DNA from: a virus
IMG/VR virus record: IMGVR_UViG_3300005340_000001
Span: 32,220 to 96,219 of that record
Direction: 5' to 3' (one strand)
DNA length: 64,000 nucleotides
How positions within the stretch are numbered: the stretch's first letter is position 1; each line of letters starts with the position of its first letter. Made by a program: the position numbers and the translations under genes. Positions 15,149-25,338 of the stretch are shown here, piece after piece. The notes under the pieces are model-generated. The model was not told the origin of the DNA, ran no database searches, and saw only the letters and a list, made by a program, of their open reading frames with translations.

Positions 15149-18100
15149 ATGCCGGGGCTTATTGACGAAGTATTCGTAAGAATCCGCCCGGAGATCGCCG
15201 GCTTCGCGGCCGAGACGACCGCGGGGATTCGCGGAGCTCTGACCGAGGTCAATGCGCAGGTGGCGGCGGGGGCGAAGGCGAACGTCGCCGCCGCCGCCAC
15301 AGAGATCGACGCGAATCGGGCCGTGGCCGGCTCGTATCTCGGCATCGCCGAGGCAGCGCAGGCGCCGATCCGGTCGATGGCGGAGATCCAGGCGGCGGCC
15401 GTGAAGGAGCAGGCCACCGTCGCTTCCGTCGCGAAGGCGAACGTCGCGCAACTCATGGTCGAGCGAGACGCGAACCTTCAACTCGCGGCGTCGTACGAGA
15501 CGATCGCGAAGGCGGCGATCCACGGCTCGGAGCAGCAGATCGCTGCGACGAAGCTGGCGGCGGAGGCGGCCGTGAGAGCCGGCGTCGAAGTACGCGGTGC
15601 CGCTGCCGCGGAGTCCGCCGCGATCGGCGGCGTAAAGAAGCACCTGCTTAGCCTTGGGAACATTCTCGGCGTCAGCTTCGGAGCCGCGATCGGCATCCAC
15701 TTCGTCAAGCAGATCGTCGGCGGAGCCGCCGAATCGCAGAGGGCGGTGGAGGCGATCCGGTCACGCTTCGGCGCTGCCAGCGAAACCGTTGTGCAGTTCG
15801 GCGATAAAGCGGCGCGCTCGCTCGGCATTAGCTCCACGCTCGCCGACGACACGTCGGCACGGTTCGGAGCCCTCTTCCGCAACCTCGGCTTCGGCGCGAA
15901 GGCGTCGGCGCAGATGGCGCTCGGCTTCGAGAAACTCGCCGGAGCTCAAGCGGCAATCAGAGGAAGTGACCCGACCGACGCAATGAATGCAGTCCTCAAT
16001 GCCGCGAGGGGAAGCACGAGGGCGCTCAAGCAACTCGACATCGTCATCGACTCGGCGAGCATGAAGCAGGCGATCTTCGGGAAGAACGCCTCGCTCATCA
16101 CGCGCCCACTTACGGCTGCGGAGAAGACACTCGCGATCTACCGGATCGCGACCCGGCAGCTCGGAGTCGATATGGCGCGGGTGAGCGCGAACTCCGGCGA
16201 CCTCTCCTTCAAGCAGCGCCAACTGGCAGCCGAGTTCGCGAACGCGAAGGGTGCGCTCGGCGAAGCGCTGATCCCAGCGTTCTCGAAGTACACCGGCGAG
16301 CTCGTCCACTGGCTCGGTCGGATGCAGAAGTCAGGGAAACTCCAGCACGACTTCAACAGCATCGCGCGCACGGCCAAGGGCATCATCGACGGCGTCGTCG
16401 GCGCGATCAAGATCGGCGTCGGTGTCTGGAACACGTTCTCGGACGCGGTCGGCGGAGCAAAGACCGCCATCACGATTCTGCTCGGCGCGATGGCCGTCTC
16501 CAAGTTCGCGTCGGTCGTCAGCTCGATCAAGATGACCGGCAGCACCATCCTCGGCCTCGGCAAGACGGCGCTCATGGCCAGCGCGAGAGTCGGCGTGGCG
16601 CTCGGCATCATCGACGCCGCGTCGATCGCGACCGGGCTCACCATCAAGGCGGCCATCGTCTCGACCGGCATCGGAGCGATCATCGTCGGGATCGGGATCG
16701 CGACCGCCTACATCATCACCCACTGGGATCAGGTCAAGCGGTGGACGATGGCGCTCGGCGCGGTCATGGCCCAAATCTGGAAGGGGATCAAGGAGATCAT
16801 CATCGGCGCAGCCGAGGCGATCGGCGGCGGCATCGTCGCGTTCATGATCTTCCCGATGAAGGAGTTCATCGACATCGCCGCGAGCGCCGTCGGATGGATT
16901 CCTTGGGTCGGCGACGGCGTCAGCGCTGTCCGGGACAAGGTCGACGGGCTCTACGACTCGATGAAGAACCTCGCGAGCCACGGCAAGGATCAGATCGTCC
17001 AGGGCGCGCGCGACATCGGCAAGGTCGGGCAGGCGTGGTCGGACTCGATGGCGGCGTCTGCGAGCTCGCCGTCGGCGAAGGACAAGATGAAGAAGGCCGG
17101 CGGAGAGCTCGGGCAGGCGCTCGGCGACGGCGTCGCCGGCGCGGCGACAAACCTGGAGAAGCCGCTCAAGCCGGTCCTGACGGCACTGCACAACGCGATC
17201 CAGTCCGCAAAGACGAAGATCCATCAGACCGTCAGCGACGCGAAGGACAACCTCGTCAAGATCGGCGACGACCTCGCCAAGACGATCGCGAGGATTCAGG
17301 AGAAGATCGGCGGAGCCGCCGGCGCGATCGCCGGGTCGCCGCAGGGTCAGGCGTTCGCGAAGCTGAAGCATCTGATCGAGTCCGGAGCTCCGAGTTTCCA
17401 GATCGCTCGAGCTCGAGCGGAGCTCGCCTCTCAACTCCAGAACGTCGGCAAGACGACGCAGCCGCAGATCAAGACCGACCTCGACAACCTCACCTCCGCG
17501 TTCAACCGGGGGAAGATCACCTACGCGCAGTTCCAGGATCGGCTTCACAAGATCCTCCGCGAGGACGGCGTCACGATGGCGCAGGCTCTCAAGATCGGCG
17601 GTGCCGCGTTCGCTCAGACGATGAAGGCGCAGATCGCCGCGCTCGGCGAGCAGGCGAAGGCGATCGCGGCGGTCCCGGCGAAGTACCGCGGGATCGGCGG
17701 CGCCGGCGGCGACGCGAACATCAGGATCATTCGGCCGCTCCAGGTCATCCAGCAGGAGCAGGCGAAGATCGGCGCTGCCGCCGAGCGGCAGCGGCATCAA
17801 CTCATCCGGTACGCGCACCAGATGGCGAAGTACCAGGCGAACCTGCTCGAGCAGCAGAAGGAAGAGCACCGAGCTCGAGTCCAGGCTCAGCGCGAGAAGG
17901 AGGCGCACGCGCACGCTCGGAAGGCCGCGCGCGAAGCGGCGCATCGTGCCGCCGTCAAGCGGCAGCACGACGCAAGCGGACCAGCGGGCCCGGTCGGGCC
18001 GATGATGGGTAACACCGGCTCGACGGGCGCAGGTGCGCCACCGACCACAGAGCGGCTCGGCCCCGGCGGTCCTCGAGGGCCGATGGGTCCGTCTACGCAT

Positions 18101-18454
18101 CTCGAGCGGATCCGCGCCGGCATCGTGCACCAGACCGCAACGGACTCCGTCCAGCGGAAGCAACAGCTGATCGCCGTGCAGCACGTCTCGGCTGAGATCG
18201 GCCGGCTCGGTGGGGAGTTCGCCAGGTCCGAGGAGGCGCACGTCGCTCGGCCGCTGGCCATTCTGCACCGCGACAACAATCGCATTGCTGCGAAGGCCGA
18301 GCATCAGCGGGCAGCGCTCCTCAGGGCAGCGCAGCGGACGAACACCGAGCTCCGCGGTCTGCGGAGAGGACGAACTCCCGGCTTCGGCAACATTCCGCCC
18401 GGTAAGGGCGGCGAGGACGCGCGTATCGGCGCGAAGGTGGGTAACCGCGCATGA
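15149..18454 (+). CDS. Tail tape measure protein
   Basis: 1101 residues, the second-longest gene in the window. Long Ala/Lys-rich coiled-coil stretches (about 20-180 and 680-960), a hydrophobic central region (about 460-560, with several Gly/Ile/Val-rich segments) and many KIG/AQ repeats fit a tape measure. It sets tail length; by the usual rule of about 0.15 nm per residue the tail would be near 165 nm. There is no peptidase or transglycosylase motif that I can see. It overlaps the distal tail gene by ATGA. Confidence 0.88.
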   Translation: MPGLIDEVFVRIRPEIAGFAAETTAGIRGALTEVNAQVAAGAKANVAAAATEIDANRAVAGSYLGIAEAAQAPIRSMAEIQAAAVKEQATVASVAKANVAQLMVERDANLQLAASYETIAKAAIHGSEQQIAATKLAAEAAVRAGVEVRGAAAAESAAIGGVKKHLLSLGNILGVSFGAAIGIHFVKQIVGGAAESQRAVEAIRSRFGAASETVVQFGDKAARSLGISSTLADDTSARFGALFRNLGFGAKASAQMALGFEKLAGAQAAIRGSDPTDAMNAVLNAARGSTRALKQLDIVIDSASMKQAIFGKNASLITRPLTAAEKTLAIYRIATRQLGVDMARVSANSGDLSFKQRQLAAEFANAKGALGEALIPAFSKYTGELVHWLGRMQKSGKLQHDFNSIARTAKGIIDGVVGAIKIGVGVWNTFSDAVGGAKTAITILLGAMAVSKFASVVSSIKMTGSTILGLGKTALMASARVGVALGIIDAASIATGLTIKAAIVSTGIGAIIVGIGIATAYIITHWDQVKRWTMALGAVMAQIWKGIKEIIIGAAEAIGGGIVAFMIFPMKEFIDIAASAVGWIPWVGDGVSAVRDKVDGLYDSMKNLASHGKDQIVQGARDIGKVGQAWSDSMAASASSPSAKDKMKKAGGELGQALGDGVAGAATNLEKPLKPVLTALHNAIQSAKTKIHQTVSDAKDNLVKIGDDLAKTIARIQEKIGGAAGAIAGSPQGQAFAKLKHLIESGAPSFQIARARAELASQLQNVGKTTQPQIKTDLDNLTSAFNRGKITYAQFQDRLHKILREDGVTMAQALKIGGAAFAQTMKAQIAALGEQAKAIAAVPAKYRGIGGAGGDANIRIIRPLQVIQQEQAKIGAAAERQRHQLIRYAHQMAKYQANLLEQQKEEHRARVQAQREKEAHAHARKAAREAAHRAAVKRQHDASGPAGPVGPMMGNTGSTGAGAPPTTERLGPGGPRGPMGPSTHLERIRAGIVHQTATDSVQRKQQLIAVQHVSAEIGRLGGEFARSEEAHVARPLAILHRDNNRIAAKAEHQRAALLRAAQRTNTELRGLRRGRTPGFGNIPPGKGGEDARIGAKVGNRA

Positions 18455-19491
18455 TCAACGAATGGGACAACGAGTGGCAACTGATCCCGTCGGTCAACTT
18501 CGCCGACACGGTGCCGGGTCTCGGGCCGCTGATGTTCAACGAGCTCATCTCCGCCGGCACGACGCCGCTCGGAATCATGCTGCTCGACTCGGCGAAGTGC
18601 GTGGGCGGGTCGGCACGCCGTCTCACTCGCCGCAACCTTGCGCAGGCTGACGGCGAGCTCACGTATCGGAAGTTCAAGACCGGCTTCGTGATCGAGTTGA
18701 CCGCGCAACTTTGGGAGACGGTCGAGCGCCCCGCGTGCGACGGCGTCCTCCGCGAGCTCTCCGACCTCCTTGCCGGCTATCTCGAGGCGTGCGCCAACAA
18801 CGACGCGCAACTCGTATGGCAGCCGTCGGCGTGGCCGGTCGATGGGCCGGAGCCGAATCCGCGGCTCCTCGATCAGGCGCGGTCGATGGGGCCATCCGGC
18901 AACGACGCTTCGGGCTCGGGCTTCGTCTCCGTCACAACGCAGAGAGACGAAGGATCGCCTCTCACCGAAGTCACGTTCGCGTTCCTATCGCCGTTCCCGT
19001 ACGTCACCGACTACATGAACTGGCCGGCATCGCCGGACGAGATCGTCTCGTTCGCCACGGAGCCGTCGCCCGGTCTCCACATGCAGGCGCCAGACGCGCA
19101 CGTCACGATCCCCAATCTCGGCACCGCCGAGTACTACCCCGTTCTCCGCATCCACGGCCCGACGACCTATTGCGCGATCGTCAACGAGTCCGTGGTGGAC
19201 GAGATCGGGAACCCGCTCCAGATCGTCTACGACGGAAGTCAGCGCGGCGCATTCGACATCCCGGCTCACTCGTATGTCGAGATCGACTGTTTCCGCAGCA
19301 CCGCTCGTCTCATCTATGGGTCGGGACTCGGGACGGCCAACGCGAAAGCTGGGATCGACGTCCTTCACACTGACTTCTTCGGTCTCGCCCCGGGCGACAA
19401 CGATCTGTTCGTCAACAAGGCGCTTGATCTGAGCAATCCGTTCTATGCCGGCAACGGCGTCGACGTCATCTACCGCAACGCATGGGCCTAG
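18451..19491 (+). CDS. Distal tail protein (Dit-like)
   Basis: 346 residues, ATGA-coupled to the tape measure gene. The N-terminal half has the Dit pattern of a beta-sandwich ring domain (LTRRNLAQADGELTYRKFK) and the C-terminal half includes GNPLQIVYDGS and PAHSYVEIDC, typical of the galectin-like second domain of siphophage Dit proteins. It should form the hexameric ring joining tail tube to tail tip. Gene order (tape measure, Dit, tip proteins) supports it. Confidence 0.75.
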   Translation: MINEWDNEWQLIPSVNFADTVPGLGPLMFNELISAGTTPLGIMLLDSAKCVGGSARRLTRRNLAQADGELTYRKFKTGFVIELTAQLWETVERPACDGVLRELSDLLAGYLEACANNDAQLVWQPSAWPVDGPEPNPRLLDQARSMGPSGNDASGSGFVSVTTQRDEGSPLTEVTFAFLSPFPYVTDYMNWPASPDEIVSFATEPSPGLHMQAPDAHVTIPNLGTAEYYPVLRIHGPTTYCAIVNESVVDEIGNPLQIVYDGSQRGAFDIPAHSYVEIDCFRSTARLIYGSGLGTANAKAGIDVLHTDFFGLAPGDNDLFVNKALDLSNPFYAGNGVDVIYRNAWA

Positions 19492-19495
19492 CCGG

Positions 19496-21517
19496 ATGGC
19501 GCCCTGGGCACCTGCCACAACGCCATATGACGACGACGGAGGCGCCGCGAAGGGCGGGTGCTGGGCGGACGACCTCGAGGAGTTCCTCGGCGGCGGCAGC
19601 GACGGCATCGCGGCGGCTCTGCGGTCCGCTGACGGGATCACATGGGATGCGGCCGGAGCGACGCCGTGGGACGCTGGCTCCTACGGCCTGCTCGCGGCCG
19701 TCCGCGCGGCCGCGCTCGGCCTGTACGTCGGCGTCGGCGGCACCGGGACGCCCGGCGACCCCGTCATCGCTACGGCGCCCGACGGGACGACCGCATGGTC
19801 GGGGATCCCCAACACGTTCGTCGGCGGCGGGTTCGCGGCTGCCGTAACCACGCGCGCATCGGACGGCGCGATCCTTGCCGCCGGCCAGGATGGAGGCCAC
19901 GCGCACACGTTCGCCATCTCCGACGACGACACCGCAACGTGGGTTCTCTCGAACCCGCTCGGGCTTTACGCCGACCTCGGCCAAGTCGCCGTCCGGCTCT
20001 CGGACGAACTGATCCTCGTCGTCGGCTGCGGCGGACTCGCTCCGAAGGCCGCCACCTCGGCCGACGGTGGCACGACGTGGGTTCCCACCGCCGACCCCGG
20101 CGGCCTCTGCGGAATCGGCTGCGCCGCACGCGCTTCGGATGACGCCCTGGTCGTCTGTGGCGTCGACAGCGACGGCTCGCACCAGTTCGGCTTCCTAAGC
20201 CTTTCCACCGACTCGGGCGCGTCGTGGACGTACCACAACCCGATCACCACGGCCGCCGACGAAACCTCTGCCGTCGACTACGTCGCCGTCCGGCCATCAG
20301 ACGGCGCTCTCGTGATCCTCGGTTTCAAGTTCCTCAATTCCGACTTCGTCGGCACCTTCGACCTCCTGGTCGGGATCTCCGACGACGACGGAGCCACGTG
20401 GACTTTCAGCGAGCCGTTCGGCGCCGGGCTCTCGACCGGGTTCGACCTCACCGTGCGCGCGTCTGACGACGCGCTCATCGTCGCCGGTGCCGGAACAGAC
20501 GACAACCCTCACCTCTCCATCTCGACGGACGGCGGGACGAGCTGGACGCTCATCGACACACCGTTCATGCCCCGTTCCGTTGTCGTGCGTGACTCCGACG
20601 ACCTCATCCTCATCGGCGGCGGCGACGGTGAAGGTCAGGTCGCCGTCTCCGCCGATGGCGGAACGACCTGGACCGACGTAACCTCGATCTTCACCGGGGC
20701 GTACGCGCAGGTGCTCGCCGTCGCTGTCCGGCCCGCGGACGACCTCCTCATCGCCGTCGGCTACGACGGAGTCGGCGTAAAGCAGGTTGCCGTCTCATCC
20801 GACTCGGGCTCCTCGTGGTCGGCTATCGACGCTGGCCCGTTCTCCACGAGTCCCAGCGGCACCGGATTCTGCGTCGCCTGCAAGCAGTCGACGGGGGCGC
20901 TCGTCGTCGGGTTGGGCCAGTCCATCAACGTGATCGGGACGTCGCCGGACGGCGTCACGTTCACACCCCGTAGCTCGCCATTCGACGGCGGCCAGGTCAC
21001 CGGGATCGACTACTCGCCGAGCGAGGACCGGTGGGTCGCCGCCGGGGTCGACTACACGTTCGCCCCGATCGTCGCGTACTCCGACGACGACGGCGCGACG
21101 TGGACGGCGGTCGCCAACCCGGTCGACGCGTCATACCTCCTCTGGACGGCGCCGTCATGGCCGCGCGTCTACCGCGACGAGGACACGAACACGTGGTGGC
21201 TCCTCGGCCAGACGACCGGCGGAATGTCGCTCGCGCGCTCCGACGACAACGGCGCGACGTGGACGGAGGTCTCGTCGCCACTCGATCCCGTCGACGGGGT
21301 CGGCGCTGCGTGGGGGATGGTTCGGGCCGGCACCGTGCTCGGGCTTTGCGGCATCGACAACACCCTCGAGAAGCAGATGTGCATCTCGACCGATGACGGA
21401 GCGACATGGGAGTTCGACGCCAACCCGTCGCCGTTCGATCCGAGCACAGCTGCCTATGGCTTCGCGTACTCGCCTTCGATCCCTCTCGCCGTCGTCTTCG
21501 GAAACAACTCGGCATGA
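19496..21517 (+). CDS. BNR/Asp-box beta-propeller tail protein
   Basis: 673 residues from ATG 19496. At least nine Asp-boxes of the form SxDxGxTW are spread through the protein (SADGGTTW, STDSGASW, SDDDGATW, STDGGTSW and others), each preceded by a VAVRPSDDALIVAG-type strand. This is the sialidase/BNR propeller repeat. No sialidase catalytic Arg triad or acid/base site is evident, so carbohydrate binding rather than cleavage is the safer call. It sits between Dit and the tail hub, so it is probably a tail-tip adhesin or host-surface recognition protein. Confidence 0.72.
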   Translation: MAPWAPATTPYDDDGGAAKGGCWADDLEEFLGGGSDGIAAALRSADGITWDAAGATPWDAGSYGLLAAVRAAALGLYVGVGGTGTPGDPVIATAPDGTTAWSGIPNTFVGGGFAAAVTTRASDGAILAAGQDGGHAHTFAISDDDTATWVLSNPLGLYADLGQVAVRLSDELILVVGCGGLAPKAATSADGGTTWVPTADPGGLCGIGCAARASDDALVVCGVDSDGSHQFGFLSLSTDSGASWTYHNPITTAADETSAVDYVAVRPSDGALVILGFKFLNSDFVGTFDLLVGISDDDGATWTFSEPFGAGLSTGFDLTVRASDDALIVAGAGTDDNPHLSISTDGGTSWTLIDTPFMPRSVVVRDSDDLILIGGGDGEGQVAVSADGGTTWTDVTSIFTGAYAQVLAVAVRPADDLLIAVGYDGVGVKQVAVSSDSGSSWSAIDAGPFSTSPSGTGFCVACKQSTGALVVGLGQSINVIGTSPDGVTFTPRSSPFDGGQVTGIDYSPSEDRWVAAGVDYTFAPIVAYSDDDGATWTAVANPVDASYLLWTAPSWPRVYRDEDTNTWWLLGQTTGGMSLARSDDNGATWTEVSSPLDPVDGVGAAWGMVRAGTVLGLCGIDNTLEKQMCISTDDGATWEFDANPSPFDPSTAAYGFAYSPSIPLAVVFGNNSA

Positions 21518-24500
21518 CGACCGTCATCGCGTATGGGCTTCCGACGTCGCCTGTGCCGCCGCCGCCGATCGGGGCGTACCTCCTCGCCACCGCCGACGGC
21601 TCTGCCGACAACGCGTCGATCTTCAGCGTCGCCACCGACGCGAGCGTCTCGCTCCTCGCGGACGTCGGCGTCGGGACGTTCCCCGACGGGATCGCGGCAT
21701 CACCTGACGGGCTCTTCCTCGCGGTCGCCAACTCGAGCGACAACACCGTCTCGATCATCCGGGCATCGGACTACGTCGTCCTCGCGGCCATCGCCGTTGG
21801 CGCGAACCCGATCACTCCGGCGTTCTCGCCGGACGGCGAGCTCGTGGCGGTCACGAACTACAACGACAACACCGTTTCAATCATCGAGCTCTCGACGCTC
21901 ACCGTCATCGAGACGGTCGCCGTCGGCAACGGCCCGCTCGGCATCTGCTTCGCACTCGACGGCTCATACTTCGCCGTCTCGGAGCAGGGCGACAGCACCA
22001 TCTCGACGGTTGAGACGGCCGGCTGGACGATCACGAACACCGGTGCTGTTGGGACGGGTCCGGCAGGGTTGGACATCGCCGTCGACGGCTCCTACATTGC
22101 CGTCGCCGACTCCGCCGACAACAACGTCTACATCGTCGACCCTGCCGCGCTAACGGTCAGCCAGACGATCCCGGTCGGCAGCGGCCCCGTTATGGCCGCC
22201 ATCGACCCGGGGCTCGCGTTCGTCGTCTGCTCCAACAACGGCGATGGCACCGTCTCCGTCATCGAGACGGCCGGTTGGACGGTCACGAACACGATCACGG
22301 TCGGAGCCAACCCGTACGTCCTCGACGTCGCGCCGGATTCGTCGTTCGTGGCTGTTCCGAACTCCGGAGACGACACCCTCTCGATCATCCGGACGGTCGA
22401 CTGGGCCGTCGGTTCGACAACGGCTGTCACGAATCCGCAGGCGCTCGTCATCTTCCTTCCGCAGCCGGCGCCGCCAGAGGTCGGCGAGTTCAAGGTCGCC
22501 ACCGCTAACACCGCCGACAACATGGGAACAATCCTCGAGGTCGACTCCGCCGGCGTCGCGGCCGTTGACGACACCGTCGCCGGCTCGGCCGGCGCAGACG
22601 TCGCCGTCTCTCCTGACGGGGCGCTCCTCGCCGTGACGAACCCCGGCGACAACACCGTCACTCTGCTCGAGACGACGCTCAACTCCCCGGTCGCCATCAT
22701 TGACGTCGGCAACACGCCATCCGGCGTCGCGTTCTCGAAGAGCGGCGACATCCTCGTGGTCGCCAACAAGGACGACAACACCTTCTCGGTCATCGACGTC
22801 GTCACACGCGCAGTCACGGACACTGTTGGCACGAACGTCGAACCGTTCGGTGTCTGCTTCGCTCCGGACGACTCCTATCTCGTCGTCTCGCACGCGGACG
22901 GCGTCTTCGGGAAGGTCCTCAAGTACGACACGTCCGACTGGTCGCTCCTCCTCGGTGTGGACACCTTCGCGTCGCTGCGCGGCATCGACGTCGCATCTGA
23001 CGGCTCGTTCATCGCCGTCGCCGGCGAATCGACCAATGACGTGTTCATCCTCGACCCGGTCACGCTCGACGTCACTCAGACCATCGTGGTCGGCACCAGC
23101 CCTGTCGGAGTGCGCATCGACCCCGATCTCGCCTTCGTCGTTGTCTCCAACTCCGGCGACAACGACATCTTCGTCATCGACCCGTCCGACTGGTCGATCC
23201 CCTCGGCGGCCGCTGTAGGCCCATCGCCGGGGCTTCTCGACATCGCGCCCGACTCCAGCTTCGTCGCCGTTCCCAATTCAGGCGACGACACGATCACGAT
23301 CGTCCGCACGTCGGATTGGGCGGTCGCGTCGACCACGAGTGGAGTGGCAACGAATCCCGCCGCGGCTGTCGTCTACACGCCGGCGGCCACACCCGACGAG
23401 CCGATCCCGAAGGCTCTGAAGAACACATGGCGCTGGGTCGTGCAGGGACTCGACGGCGTCACGAAGTCGTTCCTCGACAAACTCGCCACGAACGTCCAGG
23501 TCGGCTTTGTCCTCGATGACGGCCAAGTCATGACGTGCGATCTTCCATCCGATCACTTCGAGGTCTACCAGCACGCCAACGACGGCAACCCTCGAGTGGA
23601 CTACGGCATCAGGGTCATCTACGGCCTCCGCCGCGAGACCCGCCCCGGGAAGCCGCCGTGGAAGTGTCGGTTCGCCGGGCTCATCTCGATCATGCAAGAC
23701 CAGGCGACACAGGACGAGCCCGTCTCCCATCTGACCGCGTACGACCCGTGGATGTGGGCGAAGACGCTCCCGGTACTCAACCCGGACGGCAGTCTGCTCG
23801 GCTCGGACGGTCTCACCTACGAAGGCAAGACCGCCGACTACATCGCGCGCGATCTCATCGCGAACGCGTACGCGTGGATCGTCGCGACGTTCCCGAATCC
23901 GATGCCGTGGTCCGAGCAAGGCGACATCGTCCATCTCCCCAACGACGGCGAGCACAACTTCATCGACATCACGACCGGCCGCTTCCAGCGCGCCGATGTC
24001 ATCCCGACGATCAACTTCTCGCAGGGCACTTCCGTCGGCGAGGCGTGGACGCAGCTCTGTCAGACCGGCACGATCGACATCGTTCTGACGCCGGTGTACG
24101 GCCGGCCGGGGATCCTCTGCGTGATGAACGTCTACAAGACGGCCGGAAAGAAGCGGCCGAACGCCGTGTTCGGTTGGGACATGTTCCCGCGCAACCTCGT
24201 CGGCGTCGACAACCTCCTCGACGGCACGCTGATCGAGAACTACGCGCAGTACTGGGCCGGCAACAAGCCTGTCCCTGCTCAGCAGTCGACGTCGTCGATC
24301 AACAAGTACGGCCCGTACTACGTGCAGAGAAGCTACCCGGCGCCGTCGGCTGTGTCGGCTGTCGAGCTCCTCGCGCTCGCCGAGGTCGCGCTCCGCAAGC
24401 AGGGCAAGAAGACGCTCGTCATCGAGCCGTCGCCGGGACTCGCGCCTGACCCGTTCACACAGTGGTTCCTCGGCGACCAAGTGCCCGTCTGGGCCGGCCG

Positions 24501-24681
24501 CCCGATGCCGCCGCCGCCGCCGCTCACGGGGAACTCCGTCGGCAACGCGCTCCGGTCGGCGATCCGCTCGCGCACGCTCGGCGCCAACCGCGTCTACGGC
24601 TTCGTGCTCGATCTCTCCGACGACCTCCAGGAGACAGTGACCGGGCTTCTCCTGACCGATCCGAACGAGTCGATCACCTAG
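21514..24681 (+). CDS. Tail hub protein fused to two YVTN-type beta-propellers
   Basis: 1055 residues, ATGA-coupled to the BNR gene. Residues about 20-320 and 324-625 are two similar propeller domains built from units such as AFSPDGELVAVTNYNDNTVSII, each starting with an ATA...ADN strand. Residues about 630-1055 match the actinophage tail-hub style (ReqiPepy6 Gp37-like): NTWRWVVQGLDG, CRFAGLISIMQDQ, HLTAYDPWMWA, then a late AEVALRKQGKKTL segment. The hub part should form the trimeric tip below Dit. The propellers placed before it are unusual and probably face the host. Confidence 0.7.
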   Translation: MTTVIAYGLPTSPVPPPPIGAYLLATADGSADNASIFSVATDASVSLLADVGVGTFPDGIAASPDGLFLAVANSSDNTVSIIRASDYVVLAAIAVGANPITPAFSPDGELVAVTNYNDNTVSIIELSTLTVIETVAVGNGPLGICFALDGSYFAVSEQGDSTISTVETAGWTITNTGAVGTGPAGLDIAVDGSYIAVADSADNNVYIVDPAALTVSQTIPVGSGPVMAAIDPGLAFVVCSNNGDGTVSVIETAGWTVTNTITVGANPYVLDVAPDSSFVAVPNSGDDTLSIIRTVDWAVGSTTAVTNPQALVIFLPQPAPPEVGEFKVATANTADNMGTILEVDSAGVAAVDDTVAGSAGADVAVSPDGALLAVTNPGDNTVTLLETTLNSPVAIIDVGNTPSGVAFSKSGDILVVANKDDNTFSVIDVVTRAVTDTVGTNVEPFGVCFAPDDSYLVVSHADGVFGKVLKYDTSDWSLLLGVDTFASLRGIDVASDGSFIAVAGESTNDVFILDPVTLDVTQTIVVGTSPVGVRIDPDLAFVVVSNSGDNDIFVIDPSDWSIPSAAAVGPSPGLLDIAPDSSFVAVPNSGDDTITIVRTSDWAVASTTSGVATNPAAAVVYTPAATPDEPIPKALKNTWRWVVQGLDGVTKSFLDKLATNVQVGFVLDDGQVMTCDLPSDHFEVYQHANDGNPRVDYGIRVIYGLRRETRPGKPPWKCRFAGLISIMQDQATQDEPVSHLTAYDPWMWAKTLPVLNPDGSLLGSDGLTYEGKTADYIARDLIANAYAWIVATFPNPMPWSEQGDIVHLPNDGEHNFIDITTGRFQRADVIPTINFSQGTSVGEAWTQLCQTGTIDIVLTPVYGRPGILCVMNVYKTAGKKRPNAVFGWDMFPRNLVGVDNLLDGTLIENYAQYWAGNKPVPAQQSTSSINKYGPYYVQRSYPAPSAVSAVELLALAEVALRKQGKKTLVIEPSPGLAPDPFTQWFLGDQVPVWAGRPMPPPPPLTGNSVGNALRSAIRSRTLGANRVYGFVLDLSDDLQETVTGLLLTDPNESIT

Positions 24682-24687
24682 GCGCCC

Positions 24688-25305
24688 GTGGACGTTCGTC
24701 GCTCAAGTCCGATCGAGGTCATGAAGGACCACGAGGCCCGGATTGCCCGGCTCGAGCGTGCGCCCGGCGGCGGTTCGATCTTCGTCGACAGCCGCGTCCT
24801 CGAAGCGGCCGCCGACCACGTCCTCTTCGACGCCATCCCGTCCGGCCGCACGATCCTGGAGCTCGCGTGGTTCGCGCTTCTCGACGACGCCTCGGTCGGC
24901 GACCCGTGCTACTCAGGCCTGTTTCTCAACGGCGACGCGATCGCTAACGAATGGACTGACGAGTCCGAGTACCGCTGGAACATCGGCATCCCGAACCCCA
25001 TCGGCCCCGACTTCGTCTCGGTCCACTCCAACGAGGAGTTCGCTGCCGTCGGCTGGATCAACCTGGGCATGGCCTCCTTCGGGCGCATCCAGTTCCCCGC
25101 TTACAACATCGCCGGTGGTGAGTGGCACGGCGATAGCTCCATAAACAACGGCAACGACACGATCCCCGGCGTCTGCTCCGGCGCCCGGGACGACTCCGGT
25201 ACCGGCTTTGTCCTCTCCGCGCTCTCGATGATCGCTCTGGCCGAGTCCGACTTCGCCCGGCAGCAGTTCGCGGTCGGCTCGTGGTTCGCGCTCACTGCGT
25301 ACTAA
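24688..25305 (+). CDS. Tail tip or receptor-binding protein
   Basis: 205 residues from GTG 24688. An N-terminal helix (VMKDHEARIARLER) is followed by a beta-sandwich with HVLFDAIPSGRTILEL, FLNGDAIANEW and a C-terminal GSWFALTAY. This pattern (a strand ending in a short IP motif, then an NGD, ending in a GS turn) recurs at the ends of many actinophage tail proteins. Host attachment is the likely role. It ends the tail gene block. Confidence 0.6.
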   Translation: MDVRRSSPIEVMKDHEARIARLERAPGGGSIFVDSRVLEAAADHVLFDAIPSGRTILELAWFALLDDASVGDPCYSGLFLNGDAIANEWTDESEYRWNIGIPNPIGPDFVSVHSNEEFAAVGWINLGMASFGRIQFPAYNIAGGEWHGDSSINNGNDTIPGVCSGARDDSGTGFVLSALSMIALAESDFARQQFAVGSWFALTAY

Positions 25306-25325
25306 TCCGCAGCCGAGTCCCGTTG

Positions 25326-25331
25326 TAGCCT
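25326..25331 (+). promoter_or_regulatory. -10 box, leaderless promoter
   Basis: TAGCCT lies 7 nt before ATG 25339, the same spacing as at 12482, 26282, 36727 and 57703. It would start the lysis region transcript. Confidence 0.4.
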
Positions 25332-25338
25332 TCGGCCT

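Noticed and set aside
16331-18304. 657-codon leftward open frame inside the tape measure gene
   Set aside because: Leu/Arg/Asp-rich antisense shadow of a clear tape measure; no ribosome site or motif.
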